Origin: Acinetobacter equi | Lineage (GTDB): Bacteria > Pseudomonadota > Gammaproteobacteria > Pseudomonadales > Moraxellaceae | Length of the DNA: 64,000 nucleotides | Direction of reading: 5' to 3' | NCBI RefSeq assembly: GCF_001307195.1 | Contig: NZ_CP012808.1 | Coordinates: 1,550,001 to 1,614,000, forward strand | Shown: positions 36,614 through 46,131 of the stretch, piece by piece | Numbering within the stretch: the stretch's first letter is position 1 | Layout of the letters: each line of letters opens with the position of its first letter | Position numbers and translations under genes: made by a program | The notes under the pieces: generated by a model | Told to the model about the DNA's origin: nothing | The model's database searches: none | What the model saw: only the letters and a program-made list of their open reading frames with translations

Positions 36614-38398
36614 ATGTCTTGTGATTTAGCATTAACAAAAAATATGCAGTTTTACAAAATAAAGAGTTCACTGGACGATAATCTCCTTTCCGAAGTATTG
36701 GATCAAGCAGTGTCAAATAAAGAACTGGGGGCAGATTTTATACTGGATATTTATCGAGATATTAGATCTATTAATAATTTAGAGTATAAAGTTACTATAA
36801 AAGTTTTTCCTACTGAAAGGCGAGTGTACTTTCTTAAAGATATTGATTTAAAAGACAGAATATTTGCTTATGTTGTGTTAATTGAGCTAAAAAATTACTT
36901 AATTGTAATGAGCAAAAGCTGTGCAAATTTTTCACAAATATTAAATAAAAATTTTGATCTAGTTTTAACTCAAGAACTGAGTAAGCTATTTGGTAAAAAT
37001 GTTGAATTTCAAAAGTTATCCCTTAGAAATATGACAATATCTGATAAAGCTATCCGTAACCGATCTTATGAAGCAGTTAATTTAAAAGGGACATTGTCGA
37101 CTCACGCAGCTGGTCGTTCAATCCCTTCACATATAAAAGTAAGAGATGGGAGTCATTTAAAATCTATATCCAGCACAGGTAGAGTAGTAGAGTCTTCATC
37201 AAGACAGTCTCTCGAGGAAATGGTTACATGGATGCATGAACAAATTAAACTTTTAGAAACAGCTAGTTCAAATGAATTTTTAAATCTATTTGCTAGAAAA
37301 GTTTAATTATCAGATGTACTGAAAGTTACAAAGCCTGCTGCACTACTTATTGATGTTCCCTTTATTGAAGATGAATTATTGAGTGAAAATATTAAAATAA
37401 AATGGCAAACTTCTAAAAGAATCAAAGGTAATAGAAAGAACAAAATAATTGAGAAATATATAAAAGAGAATACAAAAAACCTTTTGCTAGATGAACTTAG
37501 AAAAGTATATGAAATTGATGAAAAGCATATTATTCGGGGAGCAAAAAAAATATCAAAGATAAAAATTAACTCTAAAAGTTTGTCAATTTCAACTAAAGCT
37601 TTTGCAAAATTTAAAATTGAAGAAAATAATAAAACAATAAGTTTAATGAAATATATAAATAATAAGGGCTTATACAGCATTACCTTTGATAATCCTAAGT
37701 ATATGTATTTTATGAATAATTGTTTTGAGGATAGGTCTGGGATTTCAGAGATCGAGAGTATTCTTGAAATGTTTGAACCACAAAGTGGAATTGAAACAGT
37801 TATATCGGAAAAAGGATCGTTTATTAATACACAAACAACTTTTAATTCTAATTCTATGTTTGGTTTTGTTGAAAGTATTTGTGTTAATGAGGACTACATT
37901 TTTTGTGATGATTTAGGTGATGAATGGGCGGATCATATAACATTAAATTTAAAGGATTCTAGTATTAGTTTTATTCACTCTAAACATGGAGAGGAATCAA
38001 CATCCGCTAGTAACTTACATGATGTAGTCGGTCAAGGTATAAAAAATTTAGGAAATATGTTCTTTTCAAAAGATCAAATTGATCAAAAAGTTAAAACATC
38101 TTTATGTAAACAATATAAGAGTGGGAATGGGGTTCAAACTCAAATAGAGCGAATTAGGAAAACCACACCGAATTTAAGTTCGGATATAGATTCTTTATTA
38201 AGAAATCATAGGTTATATAGGAAATGTATTTTAAGTTGCAGCTTTATTTCTAAGTCTAAAATAGAGGCTGAATTTAATGATATTAAGCAAGAAAAAAAGG
38301 TTAGAGGTCATATAATTCAATTATTGTGGATACTATCGTCTTTCGCTCACGCAGCTAAAGAAGCCAATGTTATTCCGATAATATATTGCGCAGCATAA
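36614..38398 (+). pseudogene. Large gene of unknown function split by one in-frame stop
   Basis: One frame of 595 codons from the ATG at 36614 (GGGGA five bases upstream) to 38398, broken only by TAA at 37304-37306, codon 231. The second part (LSDVLKVTKPAALLIDVPF...) continues in the same frame without lacking a base. It is AT-rich and accessory in character. The N-terminal part (to about residue 230) is mixed alpha/beta; the C-terminal part has a pattern CDDLGDEWADHITL ... ISFIHSKHGEES ... VVGQGIKNLG, reminiscent of nuclease-like domains in phage-defence proteins (D ... D/E ... HxK). That is inference. Two separate proteins, stop readthrough, or a base error are alternatives. Confidence 0.65.
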
Positions 38399-38496
38399 GG
38401 TGTTAGCATTAGAAGTAGTTTGAAATAGCGACTACTGAACTAGGGCAGTTTTATATCCTTCGCTTTTCTGCCATCATCATTAGACTAAATGGCTAA

Positions 38497-38524
38497 TTGA
38501 AAATCATACAAATCAGATTATACT
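38497..38524 (+). promoter_or_regulatory. Promoter of the zinc-ribbon gene
   Basis: TTGAAA (38497-38502) and TATACT (38519-38524) with 16 bases between, about 36 bases before the ATG. Confidence 0.65.
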
Positions 38525-38559
38525 ATTTTTACCATTTCTAAAACACAAGGAGAACAAAA

Positions 38560-38703
38560 ATGGTAACTGCTGGCGAACAACCCGGAACAGGCTTCTATTT
38601 TTGTGTTAAATGCGGACACCGCACCTACTTAGAAATTGGTACAGACCGTTTACCACCGTGTACCAAATGTCTTGGCACCCAATATAACGATAAGGTTGCT
38701 TAA
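38560..38703 (+). CDS. Small zinc-ribbon protein, 47 residues
   Basis: A small gene with AAGGAG seven bases before the ATG, its own promoter and a strong terminator. The product has two CxxC knuckles: FYFCVKCGHRTYLE and PPCTKCLGTQY. This is a rubredoxin-knuckle zinc ribbon, likely binding one zinc. Its function is unknown. The GC content and codon use are higher quality than in the preceding split gene, so it belongs to the core genome. Confidence 0.85.
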   Translation: MVTAGEQPGTGFYFCVKCGHRTYLEIGTDRLPPCTKCLGTQYNDKVA

Positions 38704-38739
38704 GCTACACGAAAAAAACAGAAGATCTCTGTTTTAAAC

Positions 38740-38768
38740 AAAAACCCCATTACCCAATGGGGTTTTTA
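38740..38768 (+). terminator. Terminator of the zinc-ribbon gene
   Basis: AAAAACCCCATT-loop-AATGGGGTTTTT, preceded by a second small hairpin (AAACAGA/TCTGTTT). Confidence 0.88.
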
Positions 38769-38868
38769 GTATAAAAATGATGAAAAAAAATTAATATCAT
38801 GCTTTTTAGAAATGTTTAATTTGTTATCAGTAATAAAATAAAATCTAAGTATAGGAATATAAAGCTAA

Positions 38869-39564
38869 ATGAAATTGTGTTTAATAATTTTTTCTATAAT
38901 AGTGCTTAGTTTTAGTTCTATCACATTGGCTCATGGGCTTAGCCCTCAAGAAATTCAATTACAGCAAGATAAAAAGAAATACAAAGCTTATATTCCTAAA
39001 AACTATGTGCTTTTTGAAGCAATTCAAGGTGATTTAAATAAAGATGGTTTGGATGATCTCGTACTCATTATTAAAGCAACAGATCCTCAAGCATGGGTAT
39101 ATGATGAATATAAAGGAAAATTAGATCGTAATCGTAGAGGCATTATTATTTTGTTACGTGAAAATAGTGGTTATAAAAAAATAGTGCAAAATTTATCTGC
39201 TTTTAGTTCTGAAAATGAAGATGGCGGTGTTTATTTTGCACCTGAGTTCACTATAGAGATTAAAAATAATCGATTAAATATATTTTATGGGCATGGGCGT
39301 TATGGTTGGTGGGAATATCGCTTTAGATTGGAAAAGAATGATTTTCGCTTAATTGGATATGAAAGTTCAGATAATCATGGACCTTATATAGATAAACAGG
39401 TCAGTATTAATTTTTTAACGAATAAAAAGTTAATACGTAACAATATAAATTTAGATGATAGAGATAAACCAGAATACTTTAAAGAACGTTGGGTGGATGT
39501 TAATTTCCCTTCAATTTTTCTTTCAGAAATTAAACAGTTTGATGAATTGTATTTTGATGAGTAG
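38869..39564 (+). CDS. Hypothetical secreted protein with calcium-loop-like motif
   Basis: A 231-residue exported protein: a signal peptide ending near residue 22 (ITLAHGLSP), then an FG-GAP/EF-like loop GDLNKDGLDDLVLIIKAT (DxNxDGxxD) that usually binds calcium, and a beta-rich remainder with GHGRYGWWEYRFRL. Many bacterial envelope proteins of this type report or sense cell-surface state; no specific role can be given. Confidence 0.75.
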   Translation: MKLCLIIFSIIVLSFSSITLAHGLSPQEIQLQQDKKKYKAYIPKNYVLFEAIQGDLNKDGLDDLVLIIKATDPQAWVYDEYKGKLDRNRRGIIILLRENSGYKKIVQNLSAFSSENEDGGVYFAPEFTIEIKNNRLNIFYGHGRYGWWEYRFRLEKNDFRLIGYESSDNHGPYIDKQVSINFLTNKKLIRNNINLDDRDKPEYFKERWVDVNFPSIFLSEIKQFDELYFDE

Positions 39565-39735
39565 CTGTAAGATTTTGAAAAAAATAATTTAAATATTTAC
39601 TTATGAGATTTTTATCATAATTTATTAAACTTAAATAAAATGAATCGGTTGCTTTTTTAAATTGGATTCAGTTTATTTATTTGGCTTAAAAATTGCTTAT
39701 TTCTTATTATAAAATATTTAAATAAGGCAATTATT

Positions 39736-40005
39736 ATGGAATTATCTGGAAAGGTTGTAGCTGAAAAAGAGCATCAAGAAACTCTAGCTAAGAGTGTACA
39801 TTTAATGGCCGCTTGGCCATTTTTGCTTATTTTTATTGGTGGTGTAATAGGTGGAATATTAGCCTTAATTGCTTATTTGATTAATTTGCAAATTTATAAA
39901 TCACACTTGTCCAAACTTAATAAAATTTTAGCTAATTTATTGTGTGGAATGTCTGCTATAAGTTTATGGTGGTTTATTGGGACATGGGTGCAAAACTACC
40001 TATAG
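39736..40005 (+). CDS. Small two-helix membrane protein
   Basis: An 89-residue protein with helix 1 at about residues 26-52 (WPFLLIFIGGVIGGILALIA), a short basic loop and helix 2 at about 63-82. AAGG lies nine bases before the ATG. No family recognised. Confidence 0.65.
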   Translation: MELSGKVVAEKEHQETLAKSVHLMAAWPFLLIFIGGVIGGILALIAYLINLQIYKSHLSKLNKILANLLCGMSAISLWWFIGTWVQNYL

Positions 40006-40189
40006 ATATGTATCTATACAAAGATAATAATTCTTATTTTATAGTCTATTTTTGATGAAAAGTTATAGATAAAAACAAAATATGAAATAATTTTTCATTA
40101 AATTAGATTTATTTGATAATTTTTTTTATAAAAATAAAAAAAATAGAGATCTTAGGAAATTAATTTCAACACTATTTTTCTATTATATA

Positions 40190-40400
40190 TCTCAAGGGTG
40201 TGACGGGAATCGGAAAGAGTAGCATGCTGTGAGTGGCGCAAAATGCGAGTGCAGTACTTACCCAAAAGGTCTCGATTCGGCTTAGGACGCTATAGATCAA
40301 AAGTTTATAGGCTATAAGATCATGACTTACAAAGCATGATAGTTGAAGTAAACAACATTGAAGTTTTTCCCAACATCCTAAAAAATTCTTCAACTTCAAT
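40190..40400. other. Compositionally distinct intergenic block, candidate dispersed repeat or ncRNA
   Basis: Inside the 490-base gap before rluA, about 200 bases are clearly less AT-rich than their surroundings (CGGGAATCGG, GTGGCGCAAAATGCG, CTCGATTCGGCTTAGG). The block has local pairing such as CTATA/TATAG around 40290-40315 and GTTGAAG (about 40343) with CTTCAAC (about 40388). An antisense 75-codon frame covers it but has no ribosome site and unusual composition. I suspect a repeated intergenic element or a structured RNA. Confidence 0.4.
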
Positions 40401-40495
40401 AAAAAAGATAAAATAAGAATTAAATTTTAATTCAATTTGACACAACATCACCCAATTGATATTTTCCCATTTTTCCTACCAATGCTGTAAGTTTC

Positions 40496-41161
40496 ATGCC
40501 TTTAGATGACAATTTTGTTTATATGCCACCTCAAGAACCATTAGTTATTGTTTATGAGGATGATGATTTAGTTGTCATTGAAAAACCAGCAGGATTATTG
40601 TCTGTTCCAGGGCGTTTACCAGAACACCATGATAGTGCTTATTTACGTGTTTTAGAAAAATATCCATCTGCAAAAATTACCCACCGTTTAGATATGGCAA
40701 CGTCAGGCATTTTAATGTTTGCTAAGCATCGTAATGCAGAAGTTGCAGTAAGTAAAATGTTTCAGGCACGTACGGTCACTAAAAATTACATTGCGTTGGT
40801 ACAAGGAAAGTTAGAAGGTGTGGGTGAAGTTGATGTGCCTTTAATCACAGATTGGGAAAATCGACCAAGACAAATGGTTCATTATGAGTTAGGGAAACCA
40901 GCAAGAACACTATATCGAGCTTTAGATTATGATACTGCTTTAGATATTACACGTGTCTTACTTACACCAATTACAGGACGATCGCATCAATTACGTGTAC
41001 ATATGATGCATATTGGTCATCCAATTACGGGTGATAAAATTTATCATCCAGAACCTAAAAAAAGTTTACTGAATAGAATGGCATTACATGCAAGTTATTT
41101 AGCATTTCAGCATCCTTTAAGTGGTATAAATGTTGAAATCAAAGGAAATGTTCCATTTTGA
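40496..41161 (+). CDS. rluA: RluA-family pseudouridine synthase (RluA)
   Basis: A 221-residue single-domain pseudouridine synthase without an S4 domain. The catalytic Asp is D66 in THRLDMATSG; other motifs are VIEKPAGLLSVPG and GRSHQLRVHMMHIGHPI. Size and order match RluA, which modifies 23S rRNA U746 and tRNA U32. Confidence 0.9.
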   Translation: MPLDDNFVYMPPQEPLVIVYEDDDLVVIEKPAGLLSVPGRLPEHHDSAYLRVLEKYPSAKITHRLDMATSGILMFAKHRNAEVAVSKMFQARTVTKNYIALVQGKLEGVGEVDVPLITDWENRPRQMVHYELGKPARTLYRALDYDTALDITRVLLTPITGRSHQLRVHMMHIGHPITGDKIYHPEPKKSLLNRMALHASYLAFQHPLSGINVEIKGNVPF

Positions 41162-41324
41162 TGAAAGAATGTTGATAGGTCATTTTTATTTTTATATAAA
41201 GCTTATATGCGATGTCATATTTTATTGCATTTTAGCTTTGTGCTTTTTAGTAATTTTTACCAAAATGATAACGTTTTAGGCTAATCTAAGATAAGTAAAA
41301 TGGAATCTAAAATAAGGAAAACCA

Positions 41325-41699
41325 ATGGCTCGTGATTATCAACAATTTCCAGATGATGACAATGGTAATGTACTTTGGCAAATGTATGAAGATGGAGATG
41401 ATTTAACAGAAGCACATGAAATTGAATTTTCCCTTGCTTTTCAAAGTCAAGAAAATGCGGAAGCTTGTGCATTATCCTTATTGAAAGAAGAGCAAAAAAT
41501 CACCCTTTTTCAAGATGAGGACACCAATGAATGGTTTATTACCATTTATGTTTATATGGAACCTGATTATTCCGATATTGTCGATTTAGAAGATTGGTTT
41601 ACTAAAATTGCAACACAATATCATGGTGAATATGATGGATGGGGGTGTATGGCATATGTATATGATGATGATTTAGATGAGGATACTCAGCCCATTTAA
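41325..41699 (+). CDS. rraB: Ribonuclease E inhibitor RraB family
   Basis: A 124-residue acidic protein of the RraB family, which binds RNase E and dampens RNA decay. The terminal segment EYDGWGCMAYVYDDDLDED matches the family core. It is slightly shorter than E. coli RraB (138). Single gene with its own terminator. Confidence 0.8.
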   Translation: MARDYQQFPDDDNGNVLWQMYEDGDDLTEAHEIEFSLAFQSQENAEACALSLLKEEQKITLFQDEDTNEWFITIYVYMEPDYSDIVDLEDWFTKIATQYHGEYDGWGCMAYVYDDDLDEDTQPI

Positions 41700-41742
41700 T
41701 CTCATATTTAAGTTGAATCATGATTTAACTTATTCTGATTAC

Positions 41743-41773
41743 AAAAGACCTATCATTTATAGGTCTTTTCTTT
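41743..41773 (+). terminator. rraB terminator
   Basis: AAAAGACCTAT-loop-ATAGGTCTTTTCTTT. Confidence 0.88.
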
Positions 41774-41837
41774 AAATTTACAATTAATGTTATAGTTCAA
41801 TCTTTAATTTTCTATTTTGCCTTTTTTGAGGTTTTTT

Positions 41838-42182
41838 ATGTCTTTACCAAATTGTCCAAAATGCCAATCAGAATATACATACGAAGATGGTGAATTATTG
41901 ATTTGTCCAGAATGCTCTTATGAATGGAAAGAGGGAGAAGTTTCAGAACAAGATGTTGAAACGATTATTAAAGATACAAATGGTAATGTTTTAGTTGATG
42001 GTGATACTGTTACAGTAATCAAAGACTTAAAAGTGAAAGGTTCTTCATCTGTAGTAAAAGTGGGGACAAAAGTTAAAAATATTCGTTTATTAACAGATTC
42101 TGCTGATGGACATGATATCGATTGTAAAATTGATGGCTTTGGTGCAATGAAATTAAAGTCTGAATATGTCAAAAAAGTATAA
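41838..42182 (+). CDS. yjdM: Zinc-ribbon alkylphosphonate-utilisation-like protein YjdM (PhnA)
   Basis: A 114-residue protein of the YjdM/PhnA family: an N-terminal zinc ribbon [21 protein letters not shown] and a C-terminal KOW-like beta domain ([17 protein letters not shown]). The name PhnA is historical; the role is not known to be in phosphonate metabolism. The ATG at 41838 has TGAGG upstream; an earlier in-frame start is not used. Confidence 0.9.
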   Translation: MSLPNCPKCQSEYTYEDGELLICPECSYEWKEGEVSEQDVETIIKDTNGNVLVDGDTVTVIKDLKVKGSSSVVKVGTKVKNIRLLTDSADGHDIDCKIDGFGAMKLKSEYVKKV

Positions 42183-42221
42183 AAATTTAACATGATTTTT
42201 AAATTTAAGCTTTGAATAAGG

Positions 42222-42260
42222 GGGCAGGTTATAGTTATTTAAAGTTATAGCCTGTTTGCC
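42222..42260 (+). terminator. yjdM terminator
   Basis: GGCAGGTTATA-loop-TATAGCCTG(TTT)GCC, a hairpin with one G-T pair. Confidence 0.65.
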
Positions 42261-42342
42261 TACATTTTAATAAGATCGAGCTATTTAAGCTTACTGCAAA
42301 ACCTGTCATATGGTATAACAAAGAAAAATTAAGGAATTTGTT

Positions 42343-42708
42343 ATGCCTCATATCCATGTTGAATATTCAGATAATATTGAAAATTTTGAAGCAAAACCTT
42401 TACTCACTGCACTTAATCAATGTTTAGTTGTCGGAGAATATGCAACTGCTGTTGATATAAAAAGTAGAGCAATGTGCCAAAAGGATTATGTTATTGGTAT
42501 TAATGAACAAAGCCAAGGCTATGTTCATGTTAAAATTTCTTTATTAACTGGACGCTCACTAGAAATTCGACAAGCAATTTCGGAAAAAGCTTTAGGTGTT
42601 TTAATTGAATATTTACCTAAGCAATCGAAAGTTGAAATTCAAGCATGTATTGAAATTATAGAAATGCCAAAAGAAACATATAGTAAAAAAATTATACAAG
42701 TGTATTAA
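42343..42708 (+). CDS. 5-carboxymethyl-2-hydroxymuconate isomerase family
   Basis: A 121-residue tautomerase-superfamily protein with the catalytic Pro2 (M-PHIHVEYSDNI) that defines CHMI of the homoprotocatechuate pathway. AAGGA lies seven bases upstream. No other hpa genes are near, so the true substrate may differ. Confidence 0.85.
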   Translation: MPHIHVEYSDNIENFEAKPLLTALNQCLVVGEYATAVDIKSRAMCQKDYVIGINEQSQGYVHVKISLLTGRSLEIRQAISEKALGVLIEYLPKQSKVEIQACIEIIEMPKETYSKKIIQVY

Positions 42709-42951
42709 TTTTATCTTGATAAAGGAGTATATATCTTTATATTTCTTTATCAATTTAATTAATATTTATATTATAATGTTAAATATTCGATGTATTTATT
42801 TAGTAAAAAATAATTTAACATATCTAAATATTAGCAAAAATTAATTTTGGTTTGATACAAGATTTAACCGAACGCATAATTTTTTCCCATAAAATAAAGT
42901 TCGAGCATGCGAAGACATGTCTTTATTTTTAATTATTTTAGATGTTAATTT

Positions 42952-43545
42952 ATGAAAAAGTTTATAACGGTCATTATTTTATTATTTAGTATTGTTTTAA
43001 TATCTTGGATTGGTTCTGCTTACTGGTCTTTATATCAAATTATGCAGGCAGTTGAGAATAATCAGCCTGAAAAATTGCATAAATATATTAATTTTCCTCG
43101 AGTTCAACAAAGTTTAACTTTACAAATTGAAGAAAAATTTGTTGAAGCAATGGGGTTTGATAATGTAAGCAATCGTTATACAGTGTTAGGTAAAAAAATT
43201 AATTCTCTAATTTCTCATCAGCTTGTAGAAAATTTAGTCACACCTGAATCCATTTGCTCTTTAATGCAAGGGAATTTGTTACACGATAGTTACCTAAAGG
43301 AGCTAAATTATCTCATAGAATCTCATAATTCGATAAATCTACTAAATGGTAAAAAAAATACTAACTTAGATAAGCAGATTGTCACAAATACGGATAAAAA
43401 AATATTAAAGATTAGTATCTTAGCATGGAATAAGTTTATTGTTTATTTTGACTTAAAAAATAAATATACAACAAAAGTGACTTTACAGCCATTTGATTGG
43501 ACCTGGAAAGTTGTTGATATATCAATACCTATCATCAAATATTAG
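42952..43545 (+). CDS. DUF2939 family protein
   Basis: A 197-residue protein with one N-terminal membrane helix (ITVIILLFSIVLISWIGSAYW) and the DUF2939 pattern SLYQIMQAVENNQPEKLHKYINFPRVQQSL. Probably periplasm-facing. The function of the family is unknown. The 243 bases upstream hold no other gene. Confidence 0.8.
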   Translation: MKKFITVIILLFSIVLISWIGSAYWSLYQIMQAVENNQPEKLHKYINFPRVQQSLTLQIEEKFVEAMGFDNVSNRYTVLGKKINSLISHQLVENLVTPESICSLMQGNLLHDSYLKELNYLIESHNSINLLNGKKNTNLDKQIVTNTDKKILKISILAWNKFIVYFDLKNKYTTKVTLQPFDWTWKVVDISIPIIKY

Positions 43546-43684
43546 CTTACAAAACAAAGTGTGAATTGATTCACACAAATATGTTATTGTAATGTATATT
43601 TATTGTTTCAGTTGGGTGATTGATCAATGTTGACTAGTTCCCGCTGAAAGTTACAAATTTTATGAATTAAATCTGGGAATGACT

Positions 43685-44098
43685 ATGTCAGTCGTATTTG
43701 TTGGTGATGAGCATTTAGCACAGGAAGTACTGTTTAAAATCAAGCAATGGGATGATGCTATTGCAAAGTTAGATTTACATGCGATTACCGATATATGTGA
43801 GCAAGATATGAAAGTATTTGATGTTAGCTCACAAATTGAGGGTGTAGTGGAGTTTAAGTGTTTGTGGGAGCGCTATAACCCATTTTTTGTAGAAAATATC
43901 AAAGTATATAGAAAAGAAGTACAAATATTTGCTCAATCTAATTTAGCATTTATGCATTGTTATTCTAAAATTGACCATAAAGAGCCTGATAAAATTTTAA
44001 ACTTACCATGGTGCAGGACAACATTATGTTTCCAAAAAAATAAAGGACAGTGGAAAATAGCACATCAACATATTTCAATGCCGAAAAGTATAGAATAA
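43685..44098 (+). CDS. SnoaL/NTF2-like domain protein
   Basis: A 137-residue protein with the cone-shaped SnoaL-like/DUF4440 fold: an N-terminal helix (VLFKIKQWDDAIAKLDLHAI), strands and the characteristic end GQWKIAHQHISMP. Family members are small hydrolases, isomerases or ligand binders; the active residues cannot be assigned. I chose the second ATG (43685), since GGGA lies six bases upstream. Confidence 0.8.
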   Translation: MSVVFVGDEHLAQEVLFKIKQWDDAIAKLDLHAITDICEQDMKVFDVSSQIEGVVEFKCLWERYNPFFVENIKVYRKEVQIFAQSNLAFMHCYSKIDHKEPDKILNLPWCRTTLCFQKNKGQWKIAHQHISMPKSIE

Positions 44099-44152
44099 TA
44101 TTAAAAATAATTTAAATGATATAATAAATACAGTATAACTTGAGTAAGCAAT

Positions 44153-44554
44153 ATGACTTTTCATGATTTATATAGATTAAGTTCGCATGCTGTAATTTTG
44201 AATGAAAATAATCAGGTATTATTATTAAAAGCAACTTATTCAGATTTGGCTTGGGGTTTACCTGGAGGCGCTTTGGATTTAGGTGAAACTATACATCAGG
44301 CATTAATAAGAGAATGTTTAGAAGAATTGGGTTCTAATATTAAAATAGAATATTTATCTGGTGTGTATTTTCATTCTTCTGTTAATTCACATGCTTTTAT
44401 TTTTAAATGTTATCTTGAGAGTTCGATCATTCAGTTGAGTGACGAACATTCTGAATTTAAATGGTTCAATTTAAGTGAGCTGAGTGAAATTCAAAAAATT
44501 AGGGTTCAAGATTGTCTTTACTATAATGGTGAAGTTAAAAGTCGAAGTTTTTAA
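44153..44554 (+). CDS. NUDIX hydrolase
   Basis: A 133-residue NUDIX pyrophosphohydrolase. The box is complete: G39-x5-E45-x7-R53-E54-x2-E57-E58-x-G60. It hydrolyses a nucleoside diphosphate linked to some other group; no substrate can be read from the sequence. It shares a bidirectional terminator with panD. Confidence 0.9.
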   Translation: MTFHDLYRLSSHAVILNENNQVLLLKATYSDLAWGLPGGALDLGETIHQALIRECLEELGSNIKIEYLSGVYFHSSVNSHAFIFKCYLESSIIQLSDEHSEFKWFNLSELSEIQKIRVQDCLYYNGEVKSRSF

Positions 44555-44568
44555 TTAAATAATGGATA

Positions 44569-44592
44569 AAAAGCTCACTTGTAGTGAGCTTT
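44569..44592. terminator. Bidirectional terminator between NUDIX gene and panD
   Basis: AAAGCTCAC-TTGTA-GTGAGCTTT between two convergent genes. Confidence 0.8.
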
Positions 44593-44605
44593 AATGTTCA
44601 AAATT

Positions 44606-44986
44606 TTAAGCTACTTGAACAGGGATACAGTTTGCTGTGTGGTTTACAGTGTTATCCGGATTTGCATATACTAAGCGAGGTTTATGTACATCAGCTTCAG
44701 CTTCTGTGAAATCACCAAATGTTGCAATAATCATTAAATCGCCAACATCTGCTTGAAGAGCTGCACCACCATTAACAGAGATAATGCCAGAGTTTTCTTC
44801 ACCGCGAATAGCATAGGTTGTGAAACGTTTACCGTTAGTCACATTCCACATATGTATTTCTTCGTATTCACGAATACCAGCTAAATCTAATAAAACGCCA
44901 TCAATTGCACATGAGCCTTCATAGTGAAGTTCTGCTTGTGTTACAACACAACGGTGAATTTTTGCTTTGAGTAAACGAGATAGCAT
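44606..44986 (-). CDS. panD: Aspartate 1-decarboxylase proenzyme
   Basis: A 126-residue pyruvoyl enzyme that makes beta-alanine for pantothenate. The self-cleavage site G24-S25 (HYEGSCAID) is intact, and K9 and Y58-region residues are conserved. AAGGAG precedes the ATG. Confidence 0.95.
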   Translation of the reverse strand: MLSRLLKAKIHRCVVTQAELHYEGSCAIDGVLLDLAGIREYEEIHMWNVTNGKRFTTYAIRGEENSGIISVNGGAALQADVGDLMIIATFGDFTEAEADVHKPRLVYANPDNTVNHTANCIPVQVA

Positions 44987-45130
44987 GGTTTTGCGTCTCC
45001 TTAGTTGACCTAAGATATTTTATCTTGTGTTAAATCAATTGCTTCTTTTAATTTGAATTTAGAAGAATTGCATTTTGATCTGTAAGTTAGAGGATAGCAA
45101 GTATAAATATTGACTATTCAAACTACATGA

Positions 45131-45712
45131 TCAGTTTGGTTTATATGCATTAATTTGATTCATGGCTTGTTGAATATCACCATTTACCAAAAGTTTAATG
45201 CGAGATAATGCATGATGAATTGCCTCATCCATTAAATTTTGTTCATTACTTGGTGCTTTACTAAGTACATGACCAGATACGCGTTCTTTAGAGCCTGGAT
45301 GACCAATACCTATACGTAAACGATGGAAATTAGGTCCAGTATGTGGAACGATATCTCGTAAACCGTTATGCCCACCATGACCACCACCTGTTTTTAGGCG
45401 AATGATACCAGGGTTCATATCAAGTTCATCATGAGCAATGAGTATTGCTTCAGGAGGGATATTATAGAATTTTGCGAAAGGGACAACACTTTTTCCGACT
45501 AGGTTCATAAATGTTGTTGGCAATAGTAGACGAATGTCTTGACCTTCAATATTACCACGACCACTAATTCCATTGAATTTAGGGTCAGCTTTGAGGGATA
45601 TGCCATATTGTTCTGCAAGGCGTTCTACAAACCAAAAGCCTGCATTATGGCGAGTTTGGGCATACTCTTTACCAGGGTTGCCCAAACCTACAATCAGTGA
45701 AATATTTGACAC
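45131..45712 (-). CDS. pth: Peptidyl-tRNA hydrolase
   Basis: A 193-residue enzyme that releases tRNA from stalled peptidyl-tRNA. Catalytic and substrate residues are visible: N12, H22 (QTRHNAG), N70 (TTFMN) and D95 (IAHDELD). The start is a GTG at 45712 with GGTG seven bases upstream; 20 bases separate it from rplY. Last gene of the prs-rplY-pth unit. Confidence 0.95.
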   Translation of the reverse strand: MSNISLIVGLGNPGKEYAQTRHNAGFWFVERLAEQYGISLKADPKFNGISGRGNIEGQDIRLLLPTTFMNLVGKSVVPFAKFYNIPPEAILIAHDELDMNPGIIRLKTGGGHGGHNGLRDIVPHTGPNFHRLRIGIGHPGSKERVSGHVLSKAPSNEQNLMDEAIHHALSRIKLLVNGDIQQAMNQINAYKPN

Positions 45713-45732
45713 TAATTTACACCAATAAACAC

Positions 45733-46029
45733 TTATGCGCGTTTGAAGTCAGCGTGCATAGGTGTGTTTTTAGATGGGTGACGTTGTAAAGCTTGGATTT
45801 TAACGCTTTCAACTTTACCATCGATGTTGATATCAATAACTTCTTCAAAGAAAGTATTGCTTTCTAAAGCTTTAACAAGCTCACGAAGTTCAAGAGTGAT
45901 TGCAACAGGAGCAGCTTCACCACCATAGATGATTGCTGGAACTTTAGCTTGAAGACGAAGGCGGCGGCTCGCACCTTTCCCTTGTACTGCTTCTTCACGT
46001 GCTACGGCATTTAATACGAAGTTTGCCAT
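45733..46029 (-). CDS. rplY: 50S ribosomal protein L25 (short form)
   Basis: A 98-residue 5S-rRNA-binding ribosomal protein of the short L25 type, without the CTC C-terminal domain. It begins ANFVLNAVAREEAVQGKGASRR. The ATG at 46029 has AAGGA eight bases upstream. Confidence 0.95.
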   Translation of the reverse strand: MANFVLNAVAREEAVQGKGASRRLRLQAKVPAIIYGGEAAPVAITLELRELVKALESNTFFEEVIDINIDGKVESVKIQALQRHPSKNTPMHADFKRA

Positions 46030-46131
46030 GATAGACATCCTTAAATTTAAGTTTTAATTAAACTAGACTTGCGACCAGTCTAGTGAGACAAAGCCCCACC
46101 ATAGGGCAGGGCTTTAAAATTCAGCGCTCTA

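Noticed and set aside
40172..40399. 75-codon minus-strand frame
   Set aside because: No ribosome site and unlikely residue composition; treated as translation of a structured or repeated intergenic block.
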